A stretch of DNA of 64,000 nt from JBEKIK01 sp963845975. Its GTDB lineage: Bacteria > Planctomycetota > Planctomycetia > Pirellulales > Thermoguttaceae. Positions 7,045 through 16,600 of the stretch are shown piece after piece (position 1 is the first letter of the stretch; each line of letters starts with the position of its first letter). The stretch lies in assembly GCA_963845975.1 (NCBI GenBank), contig CAWJUD010000001.1:682001-746000 (forward strand), read 5' to 3'. The position numbers and the translations under genes were made by a program. The notes below the pieces were generated by a model. The model was not told the DNA's origin. It searched no databases and saw only the letters and a list, made by a program, of their open reading frames with translations.

Positions 7045-8241
7045 TCAGGCCGCGGGGCGATTGTGCTGTAAACCGGGATCAATGCTCTTCAAAACGAATT
7101 GTCGGCATGTGTAGAAATCGCGAATCATGTCTACAACCCGCAACTGTTCTTCCGCGGAAATCTCGTAATAGAACGGCAGACGCAACAGCCGGCTGCTGAC
7201 ATCCTCGGTGACGGGGAGTTGGCCTTCCCGAGAACCGAATTTCCGGCCCATCGGAGAACTGTGCAACGGCACATAGTGGAAGACCGCGTGAATGCCGTGA
7301 CTCTTCAATTCGGCTAACAGGCCGTCTCTCGTCTTGGTATCGGGAAGAAGGACGTAAAACAAGTGGCAATTGCTCGTGCATTTCAAGGGAATAAAGGGGA
7401 GTTGGACGAGTCTTTCCGCCTTCAGCGGATTTAAGAGCTGTCGATACTCTTGATAGATGCCGCGGCGCTTTTCCGCGATTTCATCTAGCATCTCCAGTTG
7501 CCCGTATAAAAATGCAGAGCAAATCTCGCTGGGAACATAGGACGATCCCATGTCCACCCAAGTGTACTTATCCACTTCACCGCGGAAGAATTGTTGGCGG
7601 TTTGTGCCTTTGTCACGGATGATCTCGGCGCGAGCCTCCATTGCCGGATCGTTGATGCACAGGGCTCCGCCCTCGCCGCAGGTGTAGTTTTTCGTTTCGT
7701 GAAAGCTGTATGTGCCAAGATGTCCGATCGAACCCAGCGCTCGATTGCCGTAGAAGGCGTTGACACCCTGTGCTGCATCTTCGACAACCAATAATCCGTG
7801 CCTGCGGGCAATGGCCATGATTCGATCCATCTCACAGCCTACTCCCGCATAATGCACCGGGAAAATCGCCTTTGTGCGCGGTGTAATTGCAGATTCAATC
7901 AGGTTTTCATCGATATTGAGCGTATCCGGCCGGATATCGACGAACACAGGCCGCGCACCCAGTCGTACAAAGGCGTTGACGGTGGATACGAAGGTGAAAG
8001 AAGGAACGATCACCTCATCGCCAGACCCCAACTCGCAGAGCATCGCCGCCATTTCCAGCGCAGCCGTGCATGATGGCGTCAACAATACGCGATGAATATC
8101 AAACCGCTCTTCCAACAACTTCGAGCACTTCTTCGTAAAGCAGCCGTCGCCCCCGATGTTGCCGAAGGTCACCGCCTGAGCGATATAATATAATTCTTTG
8201 CCGGCGATGAAAGGTTTGTTAAATGGGATCGAAATCTGCAT
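7045..8241 (-). CDS. wecE: dTDP-4-amino-4,6-dideoxy-sugar transaminase (WecE type)
   Basis: A 398-residue DegT/DnrJ/EryC1 aminotransferase close to WecE/RffA. Diagnostic stretches are IPFNKPFIAGKELYYI at the start, GDGCFTKKC, LLTPSCTAALEMAA, DEVIVPSFTFVSTVNAF, VEDAAQG (PLP ring Asp), Lys184 in SFHETKNYT (Schiff base) and KGTNRQQFFRGEVDKYTW. It converts a dTDP-4-keto-6-deoxyhexose to the 4-amino sugar with glutamate. ATG at 8241 gives the family start; a longer reading to 8298 adds a Lys/Ser-rich leader without homology. It is the first gene of the leftward operon. The enzymes making the dTDP-keto sugar (RmlA, RmlB) are not in the window. The tail after residue 380 is longer than in E. coli. 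Confidence 0.92.
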   Translation of the reverse strand: MQISIPFNKPFIAGKELYYIAQAVTFGNIGGDGCFTKKCSKLLEERFDIHRVLLTPSCTAALEMAAMLCELGSGDEVIVPSFTFVSTVNAFVRLGARPVFVDIRPDTLNIDENLIESAITPRTKAIFPVHYAGVGCEMDRIMAIARRHGLLVVEDAAQGVNAFYGNRALGSIGHLGTYSFHETKNYTCGEGGALCINDPAMEARAEIIRDKGTNRQQFFRGEVDKYTWVDMGSSYVPSEICSAFLYGQLEMLDEIAEKRRGIYQEYRQLLNPLKAERLVQLPFIPLKCTSNCHLFYVLLPDTKTRDGLLAELKSHGIHAVFHYVPLHSSPMGRKFGSREGQLPVTEDVSSRLLRLPFYYEISAEEQLRVVDMIRDFYTCRQFVLKSIDPGLQHNRPAA

Positions 8242-8582
8242 CGATAATCTCCGGATTTTCGGACTGAAGCTTTTACCTAAAAAAGACTTGTGCGTCAAGG
8301 CGGAATTCCCAGGGGCTATTAGCTTTTCCGCTTCGATTTAAGCCCCGATCACCTGAAGAAAAAGCTACTTGCTAATATGTGAATCTATGCTGGGCCACCC
8401 GCAATAGCGGTCCATACCCGGACACTTTATACCGAAAAGGTTGCGATTTCATTCCCGGTGTCGCATGCTGAAAATGATCTTGAGGCGTCACTCTCTAATG
8501 GCTACAGTAAACGCCGATGGCGTAAATAGATAGGGCTCAAACAGCCTATAAAATCGCACTATAAGAATCGCCGGGCCGGCAC
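8242..8582. promoter_or_regulatory. Divergent intergenic region, no site recognised
   Basis: About 340 bases between the leftward amino-sugar operon and the rightward membrane-protein gene. It must hold the promoters of both, but I could not pick a convincing -35/-10 pair or operator. No coding potential, RNA gene or long inverted repeat was seen. Confidence 0.35.
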
Positions 8583-10736
8583 ATGTACGATTGGCCGTCG
8601 ATGACGCGTTTCATTAAGGTTTCTACTAGAAGTAGGATCAATCTATTGCATATACCCTACCGCCAAACGTCGCTTGATTTCAAAATCAAAACAGGACACC
8701 GCTTGAGCATGTTTCGCGGTATTATTATATCGCGCGAGGATCTGGCGGCCACGATCACGACCGTGGTCGCCCTCACGGCATGGCTCGCCTGCGGAACGCA
8801 TGCGATTTCCTGGATGGTCGTTGTTTTCTTCGCCGCATTAGTTCCGGCTTGTCTGGTTGCCGGAAACGCGATCCTTCACGCCCTTGCCCCGGGTTTGCCG
8901 GAGGATAACGATTTTCCCACAAGGTTTCTTATTGGATTTTTTGCAGTCAATACGGTCCTGTATTTTCTCGCCTCGTACCTGCCGCTCCCGCTGGGAATGA
9001 GCGCAACAGCGGTGATCTTGGCGATCTTGGCGATGGGTGTCCTGGGAAGATTGAAACGTCGCGATGAGTTGAAACAACGGGAAAGCCATCTTGCCGGCCT
9101 GCTGTGCGTCGTGCTTGCCTTATTGGGCGCGACGGTATGGAGTCGCGATTCGCTGACTTGCACAGTGCCTAACGGCGACGTTACGGTTTTCAAACCGTTT
9201 GGAGATAGTTTCTGTCATGCATATTTTCTTTCGCTGGTCAGCACTCCGGGCGTTCCGCGCGACAACCCACGGCTGGCCGGTGAACCTTTGGGATTATATC
9301 ATTTCGCAAGCTACACTATTCCTGCCGTAGTGACGAAAATTTCCCCGACCTCTCCTTATGAGGCATTCAACAGTATTCAAGTTCCATTAGGACTGTATCT
9401 GGCCGGACTGGCCGCCTTTGTTCTCATAAAGTCATGGTGGGGTTGTTGGCCCGGACTGGCGGCCACGGCATTTCTCTTTCTGCCCGACGGGGCTTGGTGG
9501 GGCGTGCATAACTACTGGCTCAGCTACCACTGGCTGGCGCAAATCTCCCCGAGCTGTTCGTTCGGTATTGCATGGATCGGGATATGCTGGGTCTTTATGT
9601 TCCAGGCTTGCAAAACAGGACGAATTTTGTTACTGCTAACAAGCTTAATCGGTCTTGCGTTGTGCATTCTGTACAAGTCGCACATTTTCGTAGCTAATGC
9701 CCTTTTACTGTGGATTTGTCCGGCCTTGTTTATGGCAAGTTGGTCGCGAAAAATGCGCATTGGTTGGATGTGCTTCGCACTGATTACCTTTGGGACTGCG
9801 GTTTTCTTCTCCAATACGTTCTTTAGCAGCCACGTACCCTCGATCCGAATCGACGGTTCCGCCCTGAAAACCTTTATGCCGCTGATCGTTTCCTCGATCG
9901 AGGTGGATGCCGTGAAAACACTGTTTTCGCGTTTCACTAGCACCTCGTCTATGATTAACGATATCGCCTGGGGGGCGTGCATGATGTGGACCTGTGTGTT
10001 CGGCGTATTTGGGATCGCCTGGATCGCGCTTTCCGTGCTGTTGTCGAAGCGCGTGGCTTTGCAGCCTTTGTTGTTTCCACTCCTTGTCGTGGCAAATTAC
10101 TTGGTGATGACTGTAGGGCTGCCGGTGAATCGGGGTAGTGGAGAACCCGACGAATTGCTGCATCGCCCATTTGTTTGGGCATATTTTGTTGTAGCTACCT
10201 GGGTGGGAGGCGCCGCTTACTATTATTGTTTTGCAAATGCGCCTCCGCGGCGCCGAGGCGTGCAAGTCGCCCTTGCCTGTACGTTCCTCGTAGCGCTTGC
10301 CATGCCGGTATTTTCAAATCGAGCGATTCACCAGGGGCCTGCTTTAGATTGGACGGCAAAGTACTGTCGAATCCCGGTGCCCACCAGATTGATTGATTGT
10401 TGCCGTTACATTCGCGAGCACAGCCATCCCTTAGATGTGATCCAGGACTCGCAGTACGACCCGCACTTATACATAACAGCCCTTACCGGCCAAAGATCAT
10501 TTGCCGCCGGGACTGAGTTTGGACTATCTCCGCCCGGCCTCAAGGATCGAGTCGCCTTGTTGCGGGATTGGCAAGCGATGGTAAAGGAGGATCAAATCCG
10601 CGATTTTGCTTCTCAAAATGGCATCCGTTGGTTAATCGTTCATTACGGCGATATGCAGCAGTGGCCCGCTGCGTTTTTGAGCCGACCGGACTTCGAATCG
10701 GGAAGCTATCGCGTCTACCGATTCGAAGTAGATTGA
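8583..10736 (+). CDS. Large polytopic membrane protein, possible glycosyltransferase-type
   Basis: A protein of 675-717 residues with roughly 12 hydrophobic segments (for example ISWMVVVFFAALVPACLVAG, LLCVVLALLGATVW, GLYLAGLAAFVLI, LPLLVVANYLVMTVGLP) and a soluble C-terminal part of about 120 residues (RYIREHSHPLDVIQDSQYDP). Alternating helices, a short periplasmic loop rich in charged residues after the first helices (FGDSFCHAYFLS) and a C-terminal soluble domain resemble bacterial GT-C-type or YfhO-like proteins, but I see no diagnostic motif. The start is uncertain: ATG at 8583 gives a basic leader; ATG at 8709 (MFRGIIISRED) has AGGACA upstream and begins close to the first helix. The convergent cell-envelope context suggests a role in surface glycan assembly; this is inference. 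Confidence 0.65.
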   Translation: MYDWPSMTRFIKVSTRSRINLLHIPYRQTSLDFKIKTGHRLSMFRGIIISREDLAATITTVVALTAWLACGTHAISWMVVVFFAALVPACLVAGNAILHALAPGLPEDNDFPTRFLIGFFAVNTVLYFLASYLPLPLGMSATAVILAILAMGVLGRLKRRDELKQRESHLAGLLCVVLALLGATVWSRDSLTCTVPNGDVTVFKPFGDSFCHAYFLSLVSTPGVPRDNPRLAGEPLGLYHFASYTIPAVVTKISPTSPYEAFNSIQVPLGLYLAGLAAFVLIKSWWGCWPGLAATAFLFLPDGAWWGVHNYWLSYHWLAQISPSCSFGIAWIGICWVFMFQACKTGRILLLLTSLIGLALCILYKSHIFVANALLLWICPALFMASWSRKMRIGWMCFALITFGTAVFFSNTFFSSHVPSIRIDGSALKTFMPLIVSSIEVDAVKTLFSRFTSTSSMINDIAWGACMMWTCVFGVFGIAWIALSVLLSKRVALQPLLFPLLVVANYLVMTVGLPVNRGSGEPDELLHRPFVWAYFVVATWVGGAAYYYCFANAPPRRRGVQVALACTFLVALAMPVFSNRAIHQGPALDWTAKYCRIPVPTRLIDCCRYIREHSHPLDVIQDSQYDPHLYITALTGQRSFAAGTEFGLSPPGLKDRVALLRDWQAMVKEDQIRDFASQNGIRWLIVHYGDMQQWPAAFLSRPDFESGSYRVYRFEVD

Positions 10737-10934
10737 CTTGCGACTCGGCCTGGGTGCATACCACGTTCTTGCTCGCACATCTCCTCGCAGCGGAGTCTAT
10801 TCTGATGCCTATACCCAAGCCTTCCAAATTATCCTTTTGGGCTATATATATTGGCATCGCAGTAAGATGTGCGTGCGGTAGCCTAAATCCGAACGTCATG
10901 CGGGCGGCGAATCTAGGATAGTCTCTCTGCTTTC

Positions 10935-11408
10935 CTAATAGCGGCCGCAAAGCGCATCATCAAATGCTTGTAGGAACTTAGAGTTATCCAAGGGATTATC
11001 ACCAAGCGCTAGTTGAAACACATTCCATAAATATTTAACATCATTAGGTTTTCGTTCTGATTGATAGGCGATGAACCAAGATGCCATGTTATTCAAAATG
11101 GGGATACCATTAAAATCGGATGGTAGCATACTTCCGACATTTAAGTATTGTTTTACTGCGTCAAGAATGGCTAACCGCTGTTCTCGCTTGATATTTCGGT
11201 TGAATACACCAAAAAAAGTGAAGGGATCTATCTCCTTGAAAAGAAATCGATCTCCTTGTGCATCTTTATCCGTAAGCGGGGTAATGACAAGTCCTTGTGC
11301 ACGAAGATCTTCGAGAAAGGCGATGAGTTCACCCTGACGATCTTGCCATTCAACTAGTTGATGAGCAATATCACTATAGATTGGGATCCAAGTAAAATTC
11401 TCTGACAT
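10935..11408 (-). CDS. McrB-like N-terminal domain protein, probably truncated
   Basis: A 157-residue protein that resembles only the N-terminal domain of McrB-type restriction proteins: MSENFTWIPIYSDIAHQLVE, then EIDPFTFFGVFNRNIKREQR, LPSDFNGIPILNNMASWF and ERKPNDVKYLWNVFQLAL. In the full-length relatives this DNA- or partner-binding domain precedes the AAA+ GTPase domain, which is absent here; the reading frame ends at DALCGRY and the downstream 200 bases contain no GTPase motif. No mcrC is present either. It is AT-rich and lies next to IS remnants, so it is probably the stump of a lost McrBC system, although a stand-alone domain protein cannot be excluded. Confidence 0.55.
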   Translation of the reverse strand: MSENFTWIPIYSDIAHQLVEWQDRQGELIAFLEDLRAQGLVITPLTDKDAQGDRFLFKEIDPFTFFGVFNRNIKREQRLAILDAVKQYLNVGSMLPSDFNGIPILNNMASWFIAYQSERKPNDVKYLWNVFQLALGDNPLDNSKFLQAFDDALCGRY

Positions 11409-11705
11409 AGTGGTGTCTCTTTAAGATTGTCTTCGAAAGCATTTACAAGCTCTTTTGGTTTATTTCTTTATAAAAGTGGCCCTGTAAAGGGTATCTATCC
11501 TAATTGAGCCCGATATTAACTGATATTAATACCCGCTTGTAAACTATACTAATTTCCCAATTCTCAATCTTCCCATGACATCCATGGCTTTATTAGCCTA
11601 AGAACGGTGCCCACAGTGGTGCCGAGATTTTGGAAAAGGTGCCCATATTGGTGCCGTACAAATGGCATTCTAGGGATAACGTTCAAATTTATGCGCACAT
11701 TGAAA
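11409..11705. other. Intergenic region with a short direct repeat
   Basis: About 300 bases without a gene. The only structure seen is a pair of direct repeats of the form GGTGCCCAYAKTGGTGCCG at about 11607 and 11638. AT-rich flanks could hold the promoter of the McrB-like gene. No RNA gene was recognised. Confidence 0.4.
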
Positions 11706-12465
11706 GGCAGTCCTTGGTTTGGTAGGAAGGATTTTGAGTTTGTAACAAATCTATTCCTAACCCAAACGAAAGGACTGCCATGAGTAGTTTAGCAGAAAAA
11801 GCGGATTGTGAGAAGTTTGCGGGATTGTTGAAGGTGAACGAGGAGGAGGTAACGAACTACCTGGGCAATTTAGTGCGGGACTCGGTGGAGGCGACGCTGA
11901 ACACGATGTTGGAGGCCGAGGCGGACGCATTGACCAAGGCCAGGCGTTACGAGCGTAGCCCGGAGCGGGTGGACACGCGGGCTGGGCACTATGATCGAAA
12001 ACTTTTGACCAAGGCGGGCGAGGTGACGTTGCAGATGCCGCGGCTAAGGCATTTGCCGTTTGAGACGGAGATCATCGAGCGATACCGCCGCCGGGAGTCG
12101 TCGGTGGAAGAGGCGATGATCGAGATGTACCTGGCGGGCGTATCGGTACGCCGGGTGGAAGACATCACTGAGGCCCTGTGGGGCACGCGCGTGAGCACGG
12201 CACGGTGAGCGAGTTAAATCAGAAGATTTACGTGACAATCGAGGCCTGGCGAAACCGTCCCATTGAAGGCAAACACGCTTATATTTACCTTGACGGGATA
12301 TGGCTGAAGCGGAGCTGGGGCGGGGAAGTGCGGAACGTGTCGGTGCTGGTGGCGATCGGCGTGGACGAGGATGGCTACCGGGAGATGTTGGGCGTATGTG
12401 AAGGGGCGAAGGAAGACAAGGAAAGTTGGCGTAACTTCTTGCGGCATTTGAAGGAGCGTGGTCAG
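11706..12465 (+). mobile_element. Truncated IS256-family element
   Basis: The left end carries an inverted repeat: GGCAGTCCTTGGTTT (11706) and AAACGAAAGGACTGCC (11764-11779), just before the transposase start. The transposase begins MSSLAEKADCEKFAGLL at 11780 and has typical IS256/mutator motifs: SVEATLNTMLEAEADAL, RAGHYDRKLLTKAGEV, and EDITEALWGTRVS. One base is missing near 12198; the second frame continues with SELNQKIY, YLDGIWLKRSWGGEV, and ends at about residue 230 with NFLRHLKERG. There the sequence switches abruptly, at about 12462, to antisense Rhs sequence. The right half, with the rest of the catalytic domain and right end, is gone, so the element cannot move by itself. Confidence 0.85.
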
Positions 12466-13089
12466 GGCGTTGACCGTATCCAGGCGGTTGCCGAATGCGT
12501 CGTAGCGGAATATTTGATCGCTCAATGGTTGCCCCAGCGCGTCAACCAATCCCCGTGTTGAATTGTGGCCGTCTTTCAACAAGTAAAGTGTTGTACCGCT
12601 TTGTATGGACGCTGCTTGCTGGGAAATTACATCGAGGCCAAGTGTATAAGTCTTAGTGACTGCGCCCGAGGCGTTCTTCTCTTCAAGTATTTGCGCATAT
12701 CCGGTCGGATTTTGATTGTCGTATAGATACTTGGTTTCAGCAGGCGTTTCATCGTCAAATAAACCATCGTGGTCAGTATCCTCAGTCTCAATCTCGCTCA
12801 TTCTTATGCCATCTTCTCCATAGGCATATTGGAACCGCTTGTCGTTGACGCCATCGCCGTCAGTGTCGATCAGAGTTTCGCTCATGTGGCCTTGGAGATT
12901 ATAAGAATAGTCGGTTTTCTCCTTGAGGGTGCCGGAGGCGTTCAACCCCAGCCGTACGGTCTTCTTCGTCTGTTGCGTTCCATATCCGCCGAAAGAAGTT
13001 GTAGAGCCCGGTCCATATTCGAACTGAGTTACGCACCCATTTTTGAAATGAATCTCATTTCCCACTAAGTTGTATAAAGAATTACTCAT
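12466..13089 (-). pseudogene. Displaced Rhs fragment fused to an immunity-protein start
   Basis: The reading begins at ATG 13089, 3 bases after GGAG, with MSNSLYNLVGNEIHFKNGCV then TQFEY. These residues match the start of the immunity protein encoded just upstream (YEINCDKIHFSNGRVARFEY). Within about 25 codons it changes to Rhs core sequence: YSYNLQGHMSETLIDTDGDG, YLYDNQNPTGYAQILEEKN, SGTTLYLLKDGHNSTRGLVD and IFRYDAFGNRLDTVNALT. It stops being Rhs at about 12466, where the IS256 remnant begins, so no RARYYNP end and no toxin remain. It parallels residues of the main Rhs protein around 15.1-14.7 kb. This is the residue of an Rhs tip-exchange event, not a functional toxin. Confidence 0.75.
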
Positions 13090-13101
13090 TGTCTCCAAAT
13101 T

Positions 13102-13668
13102 TTAACGCGTTTGATAGTATTTCTTCACGACCTTTCCCGTAGCCGGGTTCAAATATAGCACGAGGTCTTTGATGTTGGAAACCACCGCGAGCCCCTCTTC
13201 GCCCCGTATACCAAAAGAGGCGTTGGCTACCGTGCTAGGATACTGCGGCTCGATCTGCCACATTATATTCCCGGAAAGATCAACACCAAAGATATTCTCA
13301 TTGTATATTATTCCCCGTGGCGGCCATATGCATACTACAAGGATATTTCTAAACTGCACAACATGGGTAACAGGATACTCGAATCGTGCAATTAGACCAT
13401 TGCTGAAACGAATCTCATTGCCGCTTATCTCATACGCGACATCGGCCATCGTGCTGGGATACTGCAGCTCAATCTGCCACAGTATGTTACCTGAAACGTC
13501 AACGCCAGACAGCTTCTCATTGTATTTCGTTCCCCCTGGCGGCGATGTGTGGACCACGAGAATATCTGCACTCCGCACAACCTTGGTAACAGGATACTCA
13601 AATCGAGCAACCCGACCATTGCTGAAATGAATTTTATCGCAGTTTATCTCATACATGATATCATTCAT
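13102..13668 (-). CDS. Putative Rhs immunity protein with internal duplication
   Basis: A 188-residue protein, 30 bases downstream of the Rhs toxin gene in the same direction, which is where cognate immunity proteins sit. It consists of a truncated unit (residues 1-76) and a complete unit (77-188) of the same family. Both start YEIxxxxIxFSNGxxARFEY, followed by ILVVxxxPPxGxxYNE, GVDxSGNIxWQIExQYPST. The second unit alone has the end LVLYLNPATGKVVKKYYQTR. No signal peptide or membrane segment is present, as expected for a cytoplasmic antidote. The duplicated N-terminal unit may be inert, or may be a step in divergence to new toxin specificity. The function is inferred from position and resemblance to Rhs-linked immunity proteins. 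Confidence 0.65.
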   Translation of the reverse strand: MNDIMYEINCDKIHFSNGRVARFEYPVTKVVRSADILVVHTSPPGGTKYNEKLSGVDVSGNILWQIELQYPSTMADVAYEISGNEIRFSNGLIARFEYPVTHVVQFRNILVVCIWPPRGIIYNENIFGVDLSGNIMWQIEPQYPSTVANASFGIRGEEGLAVVSNIKDLVLYLNPATGKVVKKYYQTR

Positions 13669-13697
13669 TGTTGATCGAACCTCCCGAAAAGGACTGC

Positions 13698-16600
13698 TCA
13701 GTGAAAGAAATCAAGCTGTTCAAGCAATTCGACTTGCCGACCGTTCCCCGGCATGTCGTAGTTCCTACCCGCAATTCCAATCACCGCTCTCACACCCGAG
13801 CCGTCCGCGAAAGAGCGATTTGTAGGCAGGTAAGGTAATGCAAACTTACGCTGAATTTCGGCAAATGATAATCCTTCGGCATCTTCCACAAAAGTTGTGA
13901 AGGCACCACTTGGGTCAGCTACACCAGGACGCCAGAAGCGAACCAATTGCGTTCCTGGTTCGAGAGTTCCCTCCACTGCCGGAGTATACGATCTAAATGG
14001 AAGTTCTGTATAATTCGGATGCCTACTAAGGCATTCTTTATTGGCCATACTTCCGGTAAGCAAACGCCCGTCTTTAGTGCCCTTTACTGGATCAATTAGG
14101 CCGCGGAGCTCATTCGTAATTTCACCGATAGACATACCTGCGGAAAAAATAGTAGCTGATGCTCCCATAACAAACTCAGTGTATCCTGTCCGTGGTACAA
14201 AGCCAAACTCTTCACATATTTCTTGTATAGAACTAGCCACAAATACTAAACCTGAGATTGTTGTTATCCTCTGTATTGTCGGCCCTACTCTTACTAATAG
14301 GTCAGCGGCCTTGAATCCGATTTGAGCATAAGAGCCTATGACAGTATCATAAACGCTGACAAGTTTTTGCAAAGCGGTAGCCGTTCGAAGTGATTGAATA
14401 CTGGCCCAAGCATCACGTGCTCGAAGCTCCATTTGCGTAGCAAAGGCAGAGAGGAAATCTAAGAATTGCCCCGTTGGGTCAATGCCCATGACCGGATTGC
14501 CCTGCACGTAGAGATATTTATGAAAGCTTTGCGGGTCATGAATGCTGCCCGCGAAGGAATCCAGTCTGTTAAATCGTCCCGTGCTGGGATTGTAGTATCT
14601 TGCCCTTAGATATTGCAGGCCGGTGCAGTCGGTTTGTTCGCCAGAGTAGAGAAGGTTCGTCAGCGAGTTGGCGACAGAATCGAGGCGGTTGCCGAAGGCG
14701 TCGTAGCGGAAGATTTGGCCGGTAAGCGGCTGGCCGGTGGCATCGACCAGCATCCGCGTCGAGCCATGGCCGTCGTAGAGCAGGAATTTCACGCCGGAAT
14801 TCTCAACGGTCGCATTTTCCTGGGCAATAACGTCCAGGCCCAGCGAGTAGGTCTTGACCACGTTGAGGTCGGCGTTTTTTTCCTCCAAAATCTGGGCGTA
14901 GCCCGTGGGATTTTGCTTGTCGTACAGATAGACAGTCTCTACGCCGTTTTCGGTTTGGCTTGTACGAATGCCCGAATCATCGTATGTGTACTCGGTAACA
15001 ACAGCCGCACCTGAGCCATCGCCATCGGCATCAACGCTCGTCTGCGACATCCGCCCCTGCAAATTGTATTCGTAGGTGGTCTCCGCCGTTTTTGCGCCGG
15101 TGGGAGTGGTCAGAACACCGTCGTATGTGGTTTTTGCCGTTTGAAGCGTTTGAAGATTATCGGAGCCGTATCGGTAGAAAGAGGTTTCATCGCCGACGTC
15201 GGTTCCCTGCACGTTCTTGACCTCGCGCAGCAGCCGGTCGTTGGCGTCGTAATCGTAGGTGAACAACTCATCGATGCCCGCCGCGTCAAGCCGATCCACG
15301 GACTTTTCAACGCGGTTGCCGACAAGGTCTATCTTGTAGACGGCCACGTAGTCGGCCGCGGTGGTCGCACTGGTATCGTAATCGTAGTCCTCTTCGACCA
15401 GCCGCCCCAGGGCGTCGTACAGCCAATCGATGCGGGTTTCTTCCAGCACGCTGTCCACGAGCGTTTCCTCCGTCACGCCGGAACGTTTGCCGTCGGCCGC
15501 GAGATCGTAATCGTATTCAGCCAGCAGTTGGTCCACGGCGGAGTCCCAAACGCGGTTCGCGTTTACGTCTTTATAGGTTCTCAGCGTTTCCAGGCGATTC
15601 AGGCTATCGTAATCATAATCGCTAATCACCCCGTTGGGCAAGCGGACCTGCTCGAGATTGCCCAACAGGTCGTAGACGTAGTCGGTCACTTCGGGCTGGT
15701 TGCCGTCTGTGCCGGCATCGACGTCAATTGCAGCGCCGTTGCGCCGAATAGCCGACACGGAATCGAGCCGGCCGAGCGTGTCGTAGGCGTAGTCCGTTTC
15801 GGTCGTGGCATTGGCTTTGGTCGTGCCTGTCCAGGTGCAGGTGTTTTGTCCCGTGACCGTGTCGTACTCGTGACGGATCACGCCCTCCGGCGAGTCCACA
15901 ATGACGAGTTGCCCGGCATCGTTATAGGAATTTTCGGTATTTCGCTGGTCCTCATCTGTAGTCGGATTGCCGTCGGCGTCTTGGAGAACATCAACCTGGC
16001 GGCCAAAGGCGTCGTAAGTGTAAAAAGTATAGCCCCCGGGTAAATAGCGGGCGAAGCGCGCATCCCAATCGCCCAATGTAGCGTCGTCCAAATCGTCGTT
16101 ATAGTCGGTTAAGCTCGCATAGTAATATTTGGCTTTCAATCGCCCGCCCGCGCCTGGACCGTCGTCGTAGCTATATGCGGTAACCAGGCCCTCGAACGAT
16201 ACTTCATAATCGAGCCGGCCGCGGGAGTCGTAGTGTTTATGCTCGGTGAACCTGCCGTCGGTCGGGTCGCCGGATGCGCTTTTTTGGCCGTCGTCTCCAA
16301 AGCCCAGCGGGAGCGTACGGGCAAGCTCCCGGCCTTGCGAGTCGTAGGTGAACCGGGTCTCGTGGCCGAGGGGATCGCGAATGAGGGTCTGGTTGCCGAA
16401 AGCGTCGTAACCGTATGTGTACCCGGGTCGGGTAGTGCGGTCAGGATCGCTGGGAGTTGGATCAGGAACGGCAGGCAGCGTGACATGGGTCAATCGGCCA
16501 TACTCGTCGTAAGCGAAGTATTTCGTCGGCAACGACTGGCTGGTTGCCGAGTCGACGAAGGAGTTTGCCGCGTTGGACCAGACTGCGGTCGCCGCGTAAT

